DNA from: Streptomyces pseudovenezuelae
GTDB lineage: Bacteria > Actinomycetota > Actinomycetes > Streptomycetales > Streptomycetaceae
Assembly (NCBI RefSeq): GCF_001513955.1
Contig: NZ_KQ948149.1
Location: 158,227-222,226, forward strand
Reading direction: 5' to 3'
Length of the DNA: 64,000 nucleotides
The notes beneath the pieces are model-generated. The model had not been told where the DNA came from. It did not search any database and saw nothing but the letters and a program-made list of their open reading frames with translations. How positions within the stretch are numbered: position 1 is the stretch's first letter; each line of letters starts with the position of its first letter. Both the position numbers and the translations under genes were made by a program. Shown here piece by piece: positions 8,720 to 18,700 of the stretch.

Positions 8720-8733
8720 AAACCGATCGGTTT
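8720..8733. promoter_or_regulatory. TetR operator in front of the tetR gene
   Basis: Perfect 14-bp palindrome AAACCGATCGGTTT, 33 bases upstream of the tetR start codon. The same core occurs four more times between 10360 and 10501, which marks it as the binding site of the adjacent TetR protein. Confidence 0.75.
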
Positions 8734-8818
8734 ACGGGGGTCGTCCCCCGCCGTGAGCGCCCGCCGCCCGCGATGATCCTTCGCTGCTTCGGGCCTCACG
8801 GCATCGGGGGACGTGGCC

Positions 8819-10318
8819 TCAGTGGGCGATCACGGGCTCGCCCTCCGACGGGGCCAGCGGCGCGTTCGGTATCAGGAGGGCCGACAGGACGGCACCGACC
8901 ACGAAGAACCCGGCGCCCCACGCCAGGGTGGCCGTGTAGCCCTCGACCCCGGCCTGCGCCACGGTCAGCGCGCTCGGCTTGTGCGAGGACAGGTAGTCGC
9001 TCGTGGCCGACGAGGCGACGGTGGTCAGCAGTGCCGTGCTGATCGAACCACCCACCTGCTGGCCCGTGTTGATCAGTGCCGAGGCGACGCCGGTGTCCTC
9101 GTGGTGCACTCCCGCGGTCGCCCCCTGGAACGCGGTGGCCATCACGCCGCCGAGACCGAGGCCCAGCAGGATCAGGCCGGGCATGATGTGGGCGGCGTAG
9201 GTGCTGTCCAGTCCGAGCCGGGTCAGCAGGGCCATGCCGGTTGCGGCGACCAGGAAGCCGGCGCTGATCACGACCTTGGGGCCGACCCTGGGCAGCAGCA
9301 GCGATGGCGCCGTGGTCGACGCGGCGACGATTCCCGCGACCATCGGCAGGAACGCCAGCCCCGTCTTGATCGGCGAGTAGCCGATGCCGGCCTCCAGGTA
9401 GTAGGTCAGGAAGAGGAAGATCGAGAACATTCCCATGCCGATGACGAACACCACCAGGAACGAACCACCGCGGGTCCGGTCCAGCACGAGTCGCAGCGGC
9501 AGCAGCGGATGCGCGACCCTGGATTCCAGCCGTACGAACGCCGCAAGCAGCACCACGCCGGCGATCATCGAGCCGAGGGTGACCGGGTCGGTCCAACTGG
9601 TCGATTCGACGTGTGCGAACCCGTAGACGATGGCGAACAGGGCGGCGCTCGCCAGGGTCGTACCGGGGATGTCGAGCTTCGGACGTTCGGTGACGGCGGG
9701 CCTGGCAAGGAGCAGCAGGGCACCGACAAGGGCGACCGCCGCGAAGACGACGTTCACGTACATCACCCAGCGCCACGACGCCCATTCGGTGAGCATGCCG
9801 CCTAGCAGCAGGCCGACCGCGCCGCCGGCACCGGCCAGCGCGCTGAAGATGCCGAAGGCCTTCGGCCTCTCGGCGGGGTCGGTGAAGGTCACGCTGAGCA
9901 GTGAGAGTGCCGCGGGCGCGAGCAGCGCGGCGAACAGTCCCTGGGCCACACGTGCCGTGACGAGAACGTCGAAGCTGCCGGCCGCGCCGCCGAGGACGGA
10001 CGCGCCCGCGAAACCGATCAGCCCGGTCACGAAGGTGGTGCGCCGGCCGAACAGGTCGCCGAGCCGGCCGCCGAGCAGCAGCAGGCTGCCGAATGCCAGG
10101 GCGTACCCCGTGATGACCCACTGCCTGCTGCCGTCGCTGAAGCCGAGGTCGTGCTGGGCCGCGGGCAGCGCGATGTTCACGACGGTGGCGTCGAGCGTGA
10201 CCATGAGCTGCGCCGTGCCCAGCACGACGAGCACCCACCAGCGCACGGCGTGGGAGCCGCGACGGCCCGGGTCTGTGGTGCCGGAGGCGGGAGCCCCGCG
10301 GTCGAAGGTGGTACTCAC
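8819..10318 (-). CDS. DHA2 (EmrB/QacA) drug efflux permease
   Basis: 499 aa, about 14 membrane helices. Family signatures: MVTLDATVVNIALPAA in helix 1, RQWVITGYALAFGSLLLLGGRLGDLFGRR (motif A) and the motif C region (FGIFSALAGAGGAVGLLLGGML). These proteins exchange protons for drugs or endogenous metabolites. The gene is divergent from an alpha/beta hydrolase and followed by its TetR regulator; operator-like palindromes lie just upstream of its ATG. The substrate cannot be inferred. Confidence 0.88.
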   Translation of the reverse strand: MSTTFDRGAPASGTTDPGRRGSHAVRWWVLVVLGTAQLMVTLDATVVNIALPAAQHDLGFSDGSRQWVITGYALAFGSLLLLGGRLGDLFGRRTTFVTGLIGFAGASVLGGAAGSFDVLVTARVAQGLFAALLAPAALSLLSVTFTDPAERPKAFGIFSALAGAGGAVGLLLGGMLTEWASWRWVMYVNVVFAAVALVGALLLLARPAVTERPKLDIPGTTLASAALFAIVYGFAHVESTSWTDPVTLGSMIAGVVLLAAFVRLESRVAHPLLPLRLVLDRTRGGSFLVVFVIGMGMFSIFLFLTYYLEAGIGYSPIKTGLAFLPMVAGIVAASTTAPSLLLPRVGPKVVISAGFLVAATGMALLTRLGLDSTYAAHIMPGLILLGLGLGGVMATAFQGATAGVHHEDTGVASALINTGQQVGGSISTALLTTVASSATSDYLSSHKPSALTVAQAGVEGYTATLAWGAGFFVVGAVLSALLIPNAPLAPSEGEPVIAH

Positions 10319-10359
10319 TTTTCCCCTTGATTACTGGGCGTGGACCGGTCGGCGATGCT

Positions 10360-10401
10360 GGAAACCGATCTGTTTCACCTTAGAAAAACAGATCGGTTTC
10401 C
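10360..10401. promoter_or_regulatory. Paired TetR operators forming a large inverted repeat
   Basis: Two near-palindromic operators, GAAACCGATCTGTTTC (10361-10376) and AAACAGATCGGTTT (10386-10399), are exact reverse complements over 16 bp (10360-10375 and 10386-10401). They lie about 40 bases upstream of the pump start and match the perfect palindrome in front of tetR. Confidence 0.75.
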
Positions 10402-10463
10402 GTGGCGCAAGCCAAGGGGTGTCGTGGGTGTCGCGCGGGCGGCGCGCCAGGGGTTGCGTGTGG

Positions 10464-10501
10464 AAACTGATCGGTTTACGCTGCTGGAAACCGGTCGGTT
10501 T
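10464..10501. promoter_or_regulatory. Two further TetR operators before the hydrolase gene
   Basis: AAACTGATCGGTTT (10464-10477) and AAACCGGTCGGTTT (10488-10501), 24 bp start to start, so on nearly the same helix face. They are 49-86 bases upstream of the hydrolase ATG and share the core of the tetR operator. Confidence 0.7.
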
Positions 10502-10549
10502 CTCAATGAGGAGGCACTCGGCCCTGGTCGAAGACAAGGAGTGACCGAG

Positions 10550-11428
10550 ATGCCCAGCCACGAGGCGCGTCCCACGATCCACATTCCCGGGACCACGAGC
10601 CACACCATCGCCCCGCGCACCGGAGGCCACCCCCGCGAGGGGACGCTGCGCTACCTCAAGGCGGGCACCGGTGCCCCCCTGGTCCTGCTGCACACCGTGC
10701 GCACCCAGGCCGAGCACTTCCGCTCGCTCATCCCGCTGATCTCCGACCGGTACACGGTGTACGCCCTCGATCTGCCGGGGATGGGCTACTCCGAGATCGT
10801 GCCCGGCGCCTCGTACGACGAGCCGGCGATGCGTGCCGGTGTCGTACGGCTCCTCACCGAACTCGACCTCGACGACGTGACGTTGGTCGGGGAGTCCATG
10901 GGGGCGGTTCTCGCCCTGACCACCGCCGCCGAACTGCCGGAACGGGTCCGGCGCGTGATCGCGGTCAACACGTACGACTTCCCCGGCGGAATCGCCCGCT
11001 CCAGCCTCCTCGCCCGCCTGGTCGTCGGTGCTGTTCTCGCGCCGGGCGTGGGTCCGGTGGTCGCCGGAGTGGAGCCCAGGCCGGTCCTCGGCCGGATCCT
11101 GCGAGGCGGCCTCGGCGACAAGAGCGCGCTGCGGGCGGACTACGTGGACGAACTGCTCCAGGTGGGCGGCCGCCCCGGCTATGCGACCGTCGCCCGGGCC
11201 GTGTACCAGAGCCTGCCCAGTCTCGTCGCGGCCCGTTCGCGCTATCCCGGGATCAAGGCGCCCGTCCACCTCGTCTACGGGGAGAAGGACTGGTCCCGCC
11301 CCTCGGACCGGGCGGCCGACAAGGAGTTGCTGCCCGCCGCCGACTTCGTCCAGGTCCCGGGGGCGGGCCACTTCATCGCCCTGGAACGCCCCGACGTCCT
11401 GGCCGACCTGCTGAACGCGGTGGCGTGA
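10550..11428 (+). CDS. Alpha/beta-fold hydrolase
   Basis: 292 aa. Nucleophile elbow VGESMG (S116), acid in VYGEKDWSRP, and histidine in GAGHFIALERP complete the catalytic triad; HTVRTQAEHF supplies the oxyanion region after VLLH. The family includes esterases, epoxide hydrolases and haloalkane dehalogenases. I chose ATG 10550 because AAGGAG (10536-10541) stands 8 bases upstream. It shares a divergent, operator-dense promoter region with the DHA2 pump, so it is probably induced with the pump and may act on the same compound. Confidence 0.85.
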   Translation: MPSHEARPTIHIPGTTSHTIAPRTGGHPREGTLRYLKAGTGAPLVLLHTVRTQAEHFRSLIPLISDRYTVYALDLPGMGYSEIVPGASYDEPAMRAGVVRLLTELDLDDVTLVGESMGAVLALTTAAELPERVRRVIAVNTYDFPGGIARSSLLARLVVGAVLAPGVGPVVAGVEPRPVLGRILRGGLGDKSALRADYVDELLQVGGRPGYATVARAVYQSLPSLVAARSRYPGIKAPVHLVYGEKDWSRPSDRAADKELLPAADFVQVPGAGHFIALERPDVLADLLNAVA

Positions 11429-11612
11429 GGGCAGGGCTTCCGGCCGTGACGCCCCGGCGGGGTTGCCGTACCTCTCTGTGAGGCGGGAGGGGCGCCGCCG
11501 GACCTCCACGTTTTCCCATTCGGCTTCTCCGTGGCATCTTTGCGATGACCCACCACATGAGCGCGCGGCCCTTCTGGAGCCCCCGACCACGTGACCCCCG
11601 GAGGCCCGCCGT

Positions 11613-12794
11613 ATGAGGATCTCGCAACGCGCCCAGTCCGTCGCGCCGTTCTACGCCATGGAGTTCGGCAAGCATGCCGCGGCGCTGGAGGCGGAGGGGC
11701 AGCACGTCGTCAAGCTCAGTCTGGGGGAACCGGACTTCGGGGCGCCGCCGGCCGTGCTGGACGCGCTGCGCGAGGCCGTGGGGAGCAGGCCCCTGAGCTA
11801 CACGGGAGCGCTCGGGCTGCCCGAACTGCGGCTGGCCGTGGCGCGGTTCTACCGCGAGCGGCACGGCGTCGACGTCGATCCGGGCCGGGTCGTCGTGACC
11901 GCGGGGGCGTCGGCCGCGCTGGTGCTCGGTGCCGCCGCGCTCGTCGATCCCGGGGACGAGGTGCTCATCGCCGACCCCTCGTACCCCTGCAACCGGCAGA
12001 TCGCCGAGAGCTTCGGGGCGCGGGTCACCCTCGTGCCCACCAGTGCCGGGTCGCGCTACCAGCTGGACGCGGCCTCGGTGCGGTCGCACTGGACGGACCG
12101 CACCCGCGGGATCATGGTCGCGAGTCCCTCCAACCCGACGGGCACCTCCGTCCCGGCCGACGAACTGGCCGCAGTCTGCGAGCTCGCCCGGGAGCGGGAC
12201 GCCTGGCGGATCGTCGACGAGATCTACCTCGACCTGGGCGATCACGACGATCACGGGCGGCCGCCGCGCAGTGTGCTGTCGTACGACGAGGACGCCGTGG
12301 TCATCAACAGCTTCTCGAAGTACTTCGGGATGACCGGCTGGCGGCTGGGCTGGTGTGTGGTGCCCGAGGCACTGGTGCCCGCGCTGGAGCGGCTGGCCCA
12401 GAACTACATGATCTGCGCCTCCACGCCCGCCCAGTACGCCGCGCTCGCCTGCTTCACGCCCGAGTCGCTCGCCGTGTGCGAGGAGCGGCGGGCCGAGTTC
12501 GGGCGCCGGCGGGCCCTGGTCCTCGACGGTCTCGCGCAGATCGGGCTGCCGGTGCCCGTGCCGCCCGACGGGGCGTTCTACGTCTACTTCGACGTCAGCG
12601 GCACCGGGCTCACCTCGTGGGAGTTCTGTGGACGGGCGCTGCGGGAGGCGCGGGTCGCGCTCACGCCGGGGCGGGACTTCGGGGTGGCCACCGCCGACAC
12701 GCATGTACGGCTGTCCTACGCGGCCTCGGCGGAGGAGCTGCGGGAGGGGATCGCGCGGCTCGGGAAGTTCGTCGCCACGCTCTCCCAGGCATGA
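11613..12794 (+). CDS. PLP-dependent class I/II aminotransferase
   Basis: 393 aa, fold type I. N-terminal MEFGKHAAALEAEGQHVVKLSLGEPDFG; PLP phosphate and ring contacts in VTAGASAALVLG, ASPSNPTGT and VDEIYLDL; Schiff-base lysine K236 in SFSKYFGMTGWRLGW; C-terminal carboxylate-binding arginine in VRLSYAAS. It is close to aspartate or branched-chain-type aminotransferases, but the substrate is not determinable. GGAGG stands about 9 bases before the ATG. It converges on katG across a clear terminator. Confidence 0.88.
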   Translation: MRISQRAQSVAPFYAMEFGKHAAALEAEGQHVVKLSLGEPDFGAPPAVLDALREAVGSRPLSYTGALGLPELRLAVARFYRERHGVDVDPGRVVVTAGASAALVLGAAALVDPGDEVLIADPSYPCNRQIAESFGARVTLVPTSAGSRYQLDAASVRSHWTDRTRGIMVASPSNPTGTSVPADELAAVCELARERDAWRIVDEIYLDLGDHDDHGRPPRSVLSYDEDAVVINSFSKYFGMTGWRLGWCVVPEALVPALERLAQNYMICASTPAQYAALACFTPESLAVCEERRAEFGRRRALVLDGLAQIGLPVPVPPDGAFYVYFDVSGTGLTSWEFCGRALREARVALTPGRDFGVATADTHVRLSYAASAEELREGIARLGKFVATLSQA

Positions 12795-12796
12795 CA

Positions 12797-12826
12797 CGGG
12801 GGCCGGTCCACCAGGACCGGCCCCCG
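12797..12826. terminator. Bidirectional terminator hairpin
   Basis: Perfect 13-bp stem (12797-12809 with 12814-12826, loop ACCA) between the convergent aminotransferase and katG genes. Confidence 0.88.
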
Positions 12827-12840
12827 CCTCATTCAGCTGC

Positions 12841-15054
12841 TCAGACCAGGTCGAAGCGGTCCAGGTTCGAGACCTTGACCCACGCGTCGACGAAGTCCTT
12901 CACGAACTTCTCCTTCGCGTCGTCGCTCGCGTAGACCTCGGCGAGCGCGCGCAGCTCGGAGTTGGAGCCGAAGACCAGGTCGGCACGGGTGCCGGTCCAC
13001 TTCAGCTCGCCCGTCTGCGCGTCACGGCCCTCGAACGCCGTCTGGTCCTCGGAGGTGGACTTCCACGTCGTGCCCAGGTCGAGCAGGTTGACGAAGAAGT
13101 CGTTGGTCAGGACGCCCGGACGCTCGGTGAGGACGCCGTGCGTGGTGCCGCCCTGGTTGGCGCCCAGGACGCGCAGACCACCGACGAGGACGGTCATCTC
13201 GGGGGCGCTCAGGGTGAGCAGGTTGGCGCGGTCGAGCAGCAGGTACTCGGCCGGCAGGCGGTTGCCCTTGCCGAGGTAGTTGCGGAAGCCGTCCGCGACC
13301 GGCTCAAGGGCGGCGAAGGACTCGACGTCGGTGTGCTCCTCGGTCGCGTCCACGCGGCCCGGCGTGAAGGGGACCTCCACGGCGACGCCGGCGTCCCCCG
13401 CGGCCTTCTCGACCGCCGCGGCACCCGCGAGGACGATCAGGTCGGCCAGCGAGACCTTCTTGGCGCCGGTGTTGAACTCGGCCTGGACGCCCTCCAGGGC
13501 GCGCAGGACCTGGGCGAGCTGCTCGGGGTCGTTGACCTCCCAGCCGCGCTGCGGCTCCAGGCGGATACGGGCGCCGTTGGCACCGCCGCGCTTGTCGCTG
13601 CCGCGGAAGGTGGACGCCGAGGCCCACGCGGTCGACACCAGCTGCGAGACCGTGAGGCCGGTCTCCAGGACCTTGGCCTTCAGGGCCGCCACGTCGGCGG
13701 CGTCGATGGCCTCGCCCTCGGCCTGCGGCAGCGGGTCCTGCCACAGCAGCGTCTCGGCGGGGACCTCCGGGCCGAGGTACAGGGACTTCGGGCCCAGGTC
13801 ACGGTGGGTCAGCTTGTACCAGGCGCGGGCGAAGGCGTCCGCGAACTGGTCCGGGTTCTCGTGGAAGCGCTTGGAGATCTCGCCGTAGATCGGGTCGAAG
13901 CGCAGCGAGAGGTCCGTGGTGAGCATGGTGGGCAGCTTCTTGGAGTCGCTGTGGGCGTCGGGGATGATCGCCTGCGCGTCCTTGGCCACCCACTGGTTGG
14001 CGCCCGCGGGGCTCTGGGTGAGCTCCCACTCGTAGCCGAAGAGGATGTCGAAGAAGTCGTTGCTCCACTGGGTGGGCTTGGTGGTCCAGGTGACCTCAAG
14101 GCCGGAGGTGATGGCGTCGCCGCCCTTGCCGGTGCCGTGGGTGGACTTCCAGCCCAGGCCCTGGTCCGCCATGTCGGCGGCCTCGGGGTCGTTGCCGACC
14201 GCGTCGGCCGGGCCGGCGCCGTGGGTCTTGCCGAAGGTGTGGCCACCGGCGATGAGGGCGACGGTCTCCTCGTCGTTCATCGCCATCCGGCGGAAGGTCT
14301 CACGGATGTCGCGGGCCGCGGCCAGCGGGTCCGGGTTGCCGTTGGGGCCCTCGGGGTTGACGTAGATGAGGCCCATCTGGACGGCGCCGAGCGGGTTCTC
14401 CAGCTCGCGGTCGCCGGTGTAGCGCTGGTCGTCGAGCCAGGTGGTCTCGGGACCCCAGTAGACGTCCTCGTCGGCCTCCCAGACGTCGGCACGGCCGCCG
14501 GCGAAGCCGAAGGTCTCGAAGCCCATCGTCTCCAGGGCGACATTGCCGGTGAGGATCATGAGGTCGGCCCAGGAGATGGACTGGCCGTACTTCTTCTTGA
14601 CCGGCCACAGCAGACGGCGGGCCTTGTCCAGGTTGCCGTTGTCCGGCCAGCTGTTCAGCGGCGCGAAGCGCTGCTGGCCGCGGCCGCCACCGCCGCGGCC
14701 GTCGCTGATGCGGTAGGTGCCGGCGCTGTGCCAGGCCATCCGGATCATCAGCGGGCCGTAGTTGCCGAAGTCCGCGGGCCACCAGTCCTGCGAGGTGGTC
14801 AGCACCTCGGCGATGTCGCGCTTGACGGCGTCCAGGTCGAGGGCCTGGAAGGCCTCGGCGTAGTCGAAGTCCGCACCGAGCGGGTTCGCCACCACCGGGT
14901 CCTTGGCGAGGATCTTCAGGTTCAGGCGCTCCGGCCACCACTGGCGGTTGCCGCCGCCCTGGGTCGGGTGCGGGGCACGCCCGTGCGCGACCGGGCAGCC
15001 TCCGCTGCCCTCGGTCTTGGCGTCGGTGACGATTGCGTCGGGATTCTCAGACAT
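12841..15054 (-). CDS. katG: Catalase-peroxidase KatG
   Basis: 737 aa, full length for a class I heme peroxidase with two repeated domains. Distal pocket R105, W108, H109 in MIRMAWHSAGTYR; proximal histidine H272 in IAGGHTFGKTHG. The cross-linked Met-Tyr-Trp adduct residues are all present (W108, Y231 in GLIYVNPEG, M257), so full catalase activity is expected. It detoxifies hydrogen peroxide in the cytoplasm. It lies 24 bases downstream of a Fur-type gene on the same strand, the classical actinobacterial furA-katG operon, so derepression under peroxide is likely. Confidence 0.97.
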   Translation of the reverse strand: MSENPDAIVTDAKTEGSGGCPVAHGRAPHPTQGGGNRQWWPERLNLKILAKDPVVANPLGADFDYAEAFQALDLDAVKRDIAEVLTTSQDWWPADFGNYGPLMIRMAWHSAGTYRISDGRGGGGRGQQRFAPLNSWPDNGNLDKARRLLWPVKKKYGQSISWADLMILTGNVALETMGFETFGFAGGRADVWEADEDVYWGPETTWLDDQRYTGDRELENPLGAVQMGLIYVNPEGPNGNPDPLAAARDIRETFRRMAMNDEETVALIAGGHTFGKTHGAGPADAVGNDPEAADMADQGLGWKSTHGTGKGGDAITSGLEVTWTTKPTQWSNDFFDILFGYEWELTQSPAGANQWVAKDAQAIIPDAHSDSKKLPTMLTTDLSLRFDPIYGEISKRFHENPDQFADAFARAWYKLTHRDLGPKSLYLGPEVPAETLLWQDPLPQAEGEAIDAADVAALKAKVLETGLTVSQLVSTAWASASTFRGSDKRGGANGARIRLEPQRGWEVNDPEQLAQVLRALEGVQAEFNTGAKKVSLADLIVLAGAAAVEKAAGDAGVAVEVPFTPGRVDATEEHTDVESFAALEPVADGFRNYLGKGNRLPAEYLLLDRANLLTLSAPEMTVLVGGLRVLGANQGGTTHGVLTERPGVLTNDFFVNLLDLGTTWKSTSEDQTAFEGRDAQTGELKWTGTRADLVFGSNSELRALAEVYASDDAKEKFVKDFVDAWVKVSNLDRFDLV

Positions 15055-15078
15055 GGGGGTCCTTCCGAACGGGGCGGA

Positions 15079-15537
15079 TCACGGTGCTGAAGTAACTGCT
15101 GAAGTAACGGCTTGGGGGGAACAGTCGGGGCACAGGCCCCAGTAGATGACCTCGGCCTCGTCGATCGAGAAGCCGCGGTCGTCGGAAGCTGTCAGACAGG
15201 GCGCGTGACCGACGGCACAGTCGACGTCGACGACGGTCCCGCACGACCGGCAGACCAGGTGGTGGTGGTTGTCGCCGACCCGTCCCTCGAACCGGGCCGG
15301 GCTGCCGGGCGGCTCGATGCGGCGCACGAGGCCCGCCGCGGTGAGCGAGTGCAGGGCCTCGTACACGGCCTGGAGGGATATGTGGCCGAGACGGTCGCGC
15401 ACTCCCGTGGCGATCGCGTCGACCGGGAGGTGGTCACCGGCCCGGACGGTCTCGAGCAGCGCGACGCGCGCGGCCGTCACCCGCAGGCCGGCACCGCGCA
15501 GCTCATCGGCGGTGTTCGGAGGCTGGGGGGCGGTCAT
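15079..15537 (-). CDS. furA: Fur-family peroxide/metal-responsive repressor (FurA/CatR-like)
   Basis: 152 aa. N-terminal winged helix (LRGAGLRVTAARVALLETV ... ISLQAVYEALHSLTAAGLVRRI) and C-terminal metal-binding domain with HHHLVCRSCGTVVDVDC and a second CPDC motif for the structural zinc. I took ATG 15537 rather than the TTG three codons earlier. It is the first gene of furA-katG and by family precedent represses the operon until oxidised by peroxide. The C-terminal tail contains a small duplication (TSAVTSA, from a tandem gctgaagtaac repeat at the DNA level). Confidence 0.88.
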   Translation of the reverse strand: MTAPQPPNTADELRGAGLRVTAARVALLETVRAGDHLPVDAIATGVRDRLGHISLQAVYEALHSLTAAGLVRRIEPPGSPARFEGRVGDNHHHLVCRSCGTVVDVDCAVGHAPCLTASDDRGFSIDEAEVIYWGLCPDCSPQAVTSAVTSAP

Positions 15538-15660
15538 GGGGACCAACCTACCCCCATAAACCTGAATGGTTCAAGAAATGGAACCGATCCAAGTCTGTGT
15601 CGCGTCGGATCGCGGCCCCGCAGGCGCTCACAAGGGTCCCCTGTCAGGTGTGCGGGCGGT

Positions 15661-15676
15661 GTAACCCCTGATGAAC
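15661..15676 (+). promoter_or_regulatory. Possible GlnR half-box upstream of the nitrate reductase
   Basis: GTAAC-CCCTGA-TGAAC matches the actinobacterial GlnR pattern GTnAC-n6-GAAAC with one mismatch, about 80 bases before the start codon. Nitrate assimilation genes are known GlnR targets in Streptomyces. This is a weak match with one pair of half sites only. Confidence 0.3.
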
Positions 15677-15753
15677 GGCTCGGGAGACATCTGTGTAATG
15701 GGCATTTCGTACGGTCGACGAGATCGAATCGGCTGAGGTCAGGAGGAGCGCCC

Positions 15754-18700
15754 GTGGTGCGGACGGTCTGCTCGTACTGCGGTGTGGGCTGCGGCCTGGT
15801 CCTCGACATCGGGATGGGCCCCGACGGACGGCGTACGGTCCTGAAGGCGTCCGGCGACAAGGAGCACCCCGCCAACTTCGGCAAGCTCTGCACCAAGGGC
15901 GCGACCACCGCCGACCTGCTCGCCGCGCCCGGACGGCTGGCCACGGCGCTGGTGCGGCCCGAGCGCGGCGAGGAGCCGGTACCGGAAGCCGTCGGCGTGG
16001 CGATCACCGAGACCGCCCGGCGGCTGCGGGAGATCATCGACGAGCACGGCCCCGACGCGGTCTCGCTCTATGTGTCCGGGCAGATGAGCCTGGAGGCCCA
16101 GTACCTGGCGAACAAGCTCGCCAAGGGATTCCTGCGCACCAACCAGATCGAGTCGAACTCCCGGCTGTGCATGGCCAGCGCCGGCACCGGCTACAAGCTG
16201 TCCCTCGGCGCGGACGGCCCGCCCGGCTCGTACCAGGACTTCGAGAGGGCCGACCTGTTCTTCGTCATCGGCTCCAACGTGGCCGACTGCCACCCGATCC
16301 TGTTCCTCAGGATGATGGAGCGGGTGAAGTCGGCGGGCGCCAAGGTGATCGTCGTGGATCCGCGGCGCACCGCCACCGCCGCGAAGGCCGACCTGTTCCT
16401 GCAGATCAAGCCGGGCACCGACCTCGCGCTGCTCAACGGCCTGCTGCACCTGCTGCACGCCGAGGGCCGCACCGACCCCGACTTCATCGCAGCCCATACC
16501 GAGGGCTGGGAGGCGATGCCGGAGTTCCTCGCGGACTACCCGCCCGCCGCGGTGGCCGAGACGACGGGCCTCGCCGAGGAGGACATCCGGGAGGCGGCCC
16601 GGCTGATCGGCGAGGCCGGTGAGTGGATGAGCCTGTGGACCATGGGGCTCAACCAGTCCACCCACGGCACCTGGAACACCAATGCCCTGGTCAACCTCCA
16701 CCTCGCCACGGGCGCCCTCTGCCGCCCCGGCAGCGGCCCCTTCTCCCTCACCGGCCAGCCCAACGCCATGGGCGGCCGCGAGATGGGGTACATGGGTCCG
16801 GGCCTGCCCGGCCAGCGGTCCGTCCTCGTCGACGACGAGCGGGCCTTCATCGAGGACCTCTGGGAGCTGCCCCCGGACACCCTGCGCGCCGACGGCGTCG
16901 GCAGGGGCACGGTCGAGATGTTCCAGAAGATGGCGGACGGCGAGATCAAGGCCTGCTGGATCATCTGCACCAACCCGGTCGCCTCCGTCGCCAACCGCCG
17001 CACGGTCATCGAGGGCCTGGAAGCCGCCGAGTTCGTCGTCACCCAGGACGTCTTCGCCGACACCGAGACCAACGCCTACGCCGACGTCGTGCTCCCGGGC
17101 GCGCTGTGGACGGAGGGAGAGGGCGTCTTCGTCAACAGCGAGCGCAACCTCACCCTGACACCCGCCGTGGCCGACCCGCCCGGCGAGGCGATGGCCGACT
17201 GGCGGATCATCGCCGCCGTCGCCCGCGAGATGGGGTACGAGAAGGGGTTCTCGTACGACAGTGCCGAGGACGTCTTCGAGGAGATCAGGCGGGCCTGGAA
17301 CCCGAAGACGGGATGGGACCTGCGCGGGGTCACCTACGAGCGGCTCCGGCGGACGCCGGTGCAGTGGCCGGCGGCGAGCGAGGACGGCCCGGACCGGAAT
17401 CCGATCCGGTACGTGGGGGAGGACGGGACGCTCCGCTTCCCCACGGCGAGCGGGCGGGGTGTCTTCCACGCCCGGCCGCACCTTCCGCCGGCCGAGATGC
17501 CGGACGACGACTACCCCTTCGTCCTCAACACCGGGCGGCTCCAGCACCAGTGGCACACGCTCACCAAGACGGCGAAGGTGGCGAAGCTCAACAAGCTGAA
17601 CCCCGGGCCCTTCGTGGAGCTGCACCCTGAGGACGCCTCGGCCCTCGGGGTGGCCGACGGTGACTCCGTCGAGGTGGCCTCGCGGCGCGGGCGGGCCGTG
17701 CTGCCGGCCGTGGTGACGGACCGGGTGCGGCCGGGGTGCTGCTTCGCGCCCTTCCACTGGAACGACCTGTTCGGGGAGTACCTGAGCGTCAACGCGGTGA
17801 CGAGCGACGCCGTCGATCCGCTGTCGTTCCAGCCGGAGTTCAAGGCGTGCGCGGTGTCGCTGACGAAGGTGCCCACGCCGGTGACCCTGCGGACTCCCGG
17901 GACCGCGGTGGTTCCGCTTCCGGCGGCAGCGCCCGAGCACGCCGAGCACGCCGAGCACGCCGAGCACGCCGAGATCGCTCCCGCCGCGTCCACGGCCGCG
18001 TCCGTCTTCGGCCTCGACCCGGCCCCGCCACCCGTCCTCACCGCCCGGGAACGCCAGTACCTGGTCGGCTTCCTCGCCGGGATTCCCGCCGGTGCGCCCG
18101 GCGTGCCGGTGCTGCCGCCCGACGCGCCCTTCAGCCCCGAGCACGCTCTGTGGGTGAACGGCACACTCGCCGGGATGTACTCACGGGCGACAGCCACACA
18201 GCCCTCGACGACACAGCCCGCCACGACATGGGCCGCCACCACACAGTCGGCGACCCCGCACCCGGTGGCCACACCGTCCCTGACCACACCCTCCATGGTC
18301 ACCGTCCTGCGCCGTGAGGTCGTCATCCTGTGGGCCTCGCAGACCGGCACCGCCGAGGAGTTCGCCGCCGCCACCGCCGAACGGCTCACCACTGTCGGCC
18401 ACAGCACCTCCCTGGTCGGCATGGACCAGGCCGACCTCGGTGAACTGCCCTCCGGCGCCGACCTGTTGCTCATCACCAGTACCTTCGGCGACGGCGACGC
18501 CCCCGACAACGGCAGCGGCTTCTGGGAGACCCTGGCCGATCCCGGCACCCCTCGCCTGGAGGGCCGGCGGTACGCGGTGCTGGCCTTCGGCGACTCGTCG
18601 TACGACGACTTCTGCGGCCACGGCCGCCGTCTCGACCAGCGCCTCGACGAACTGGGCGCGCTGCGCCTCGCCCCGCGCCGGGACTGCGAGCCGGACTTCG

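Noticed and set aside
12628..15090. An 820-codon plus-strand frame over katG
   Set aside because: katG on the other strand is unambiguous; the frame is its shadow.
15739..18144. An 801-codon minus-strand frame over the nitrate reductase
   Set aside because: Antisense shadow with Gly/Arg/His-rich nonsense composition.
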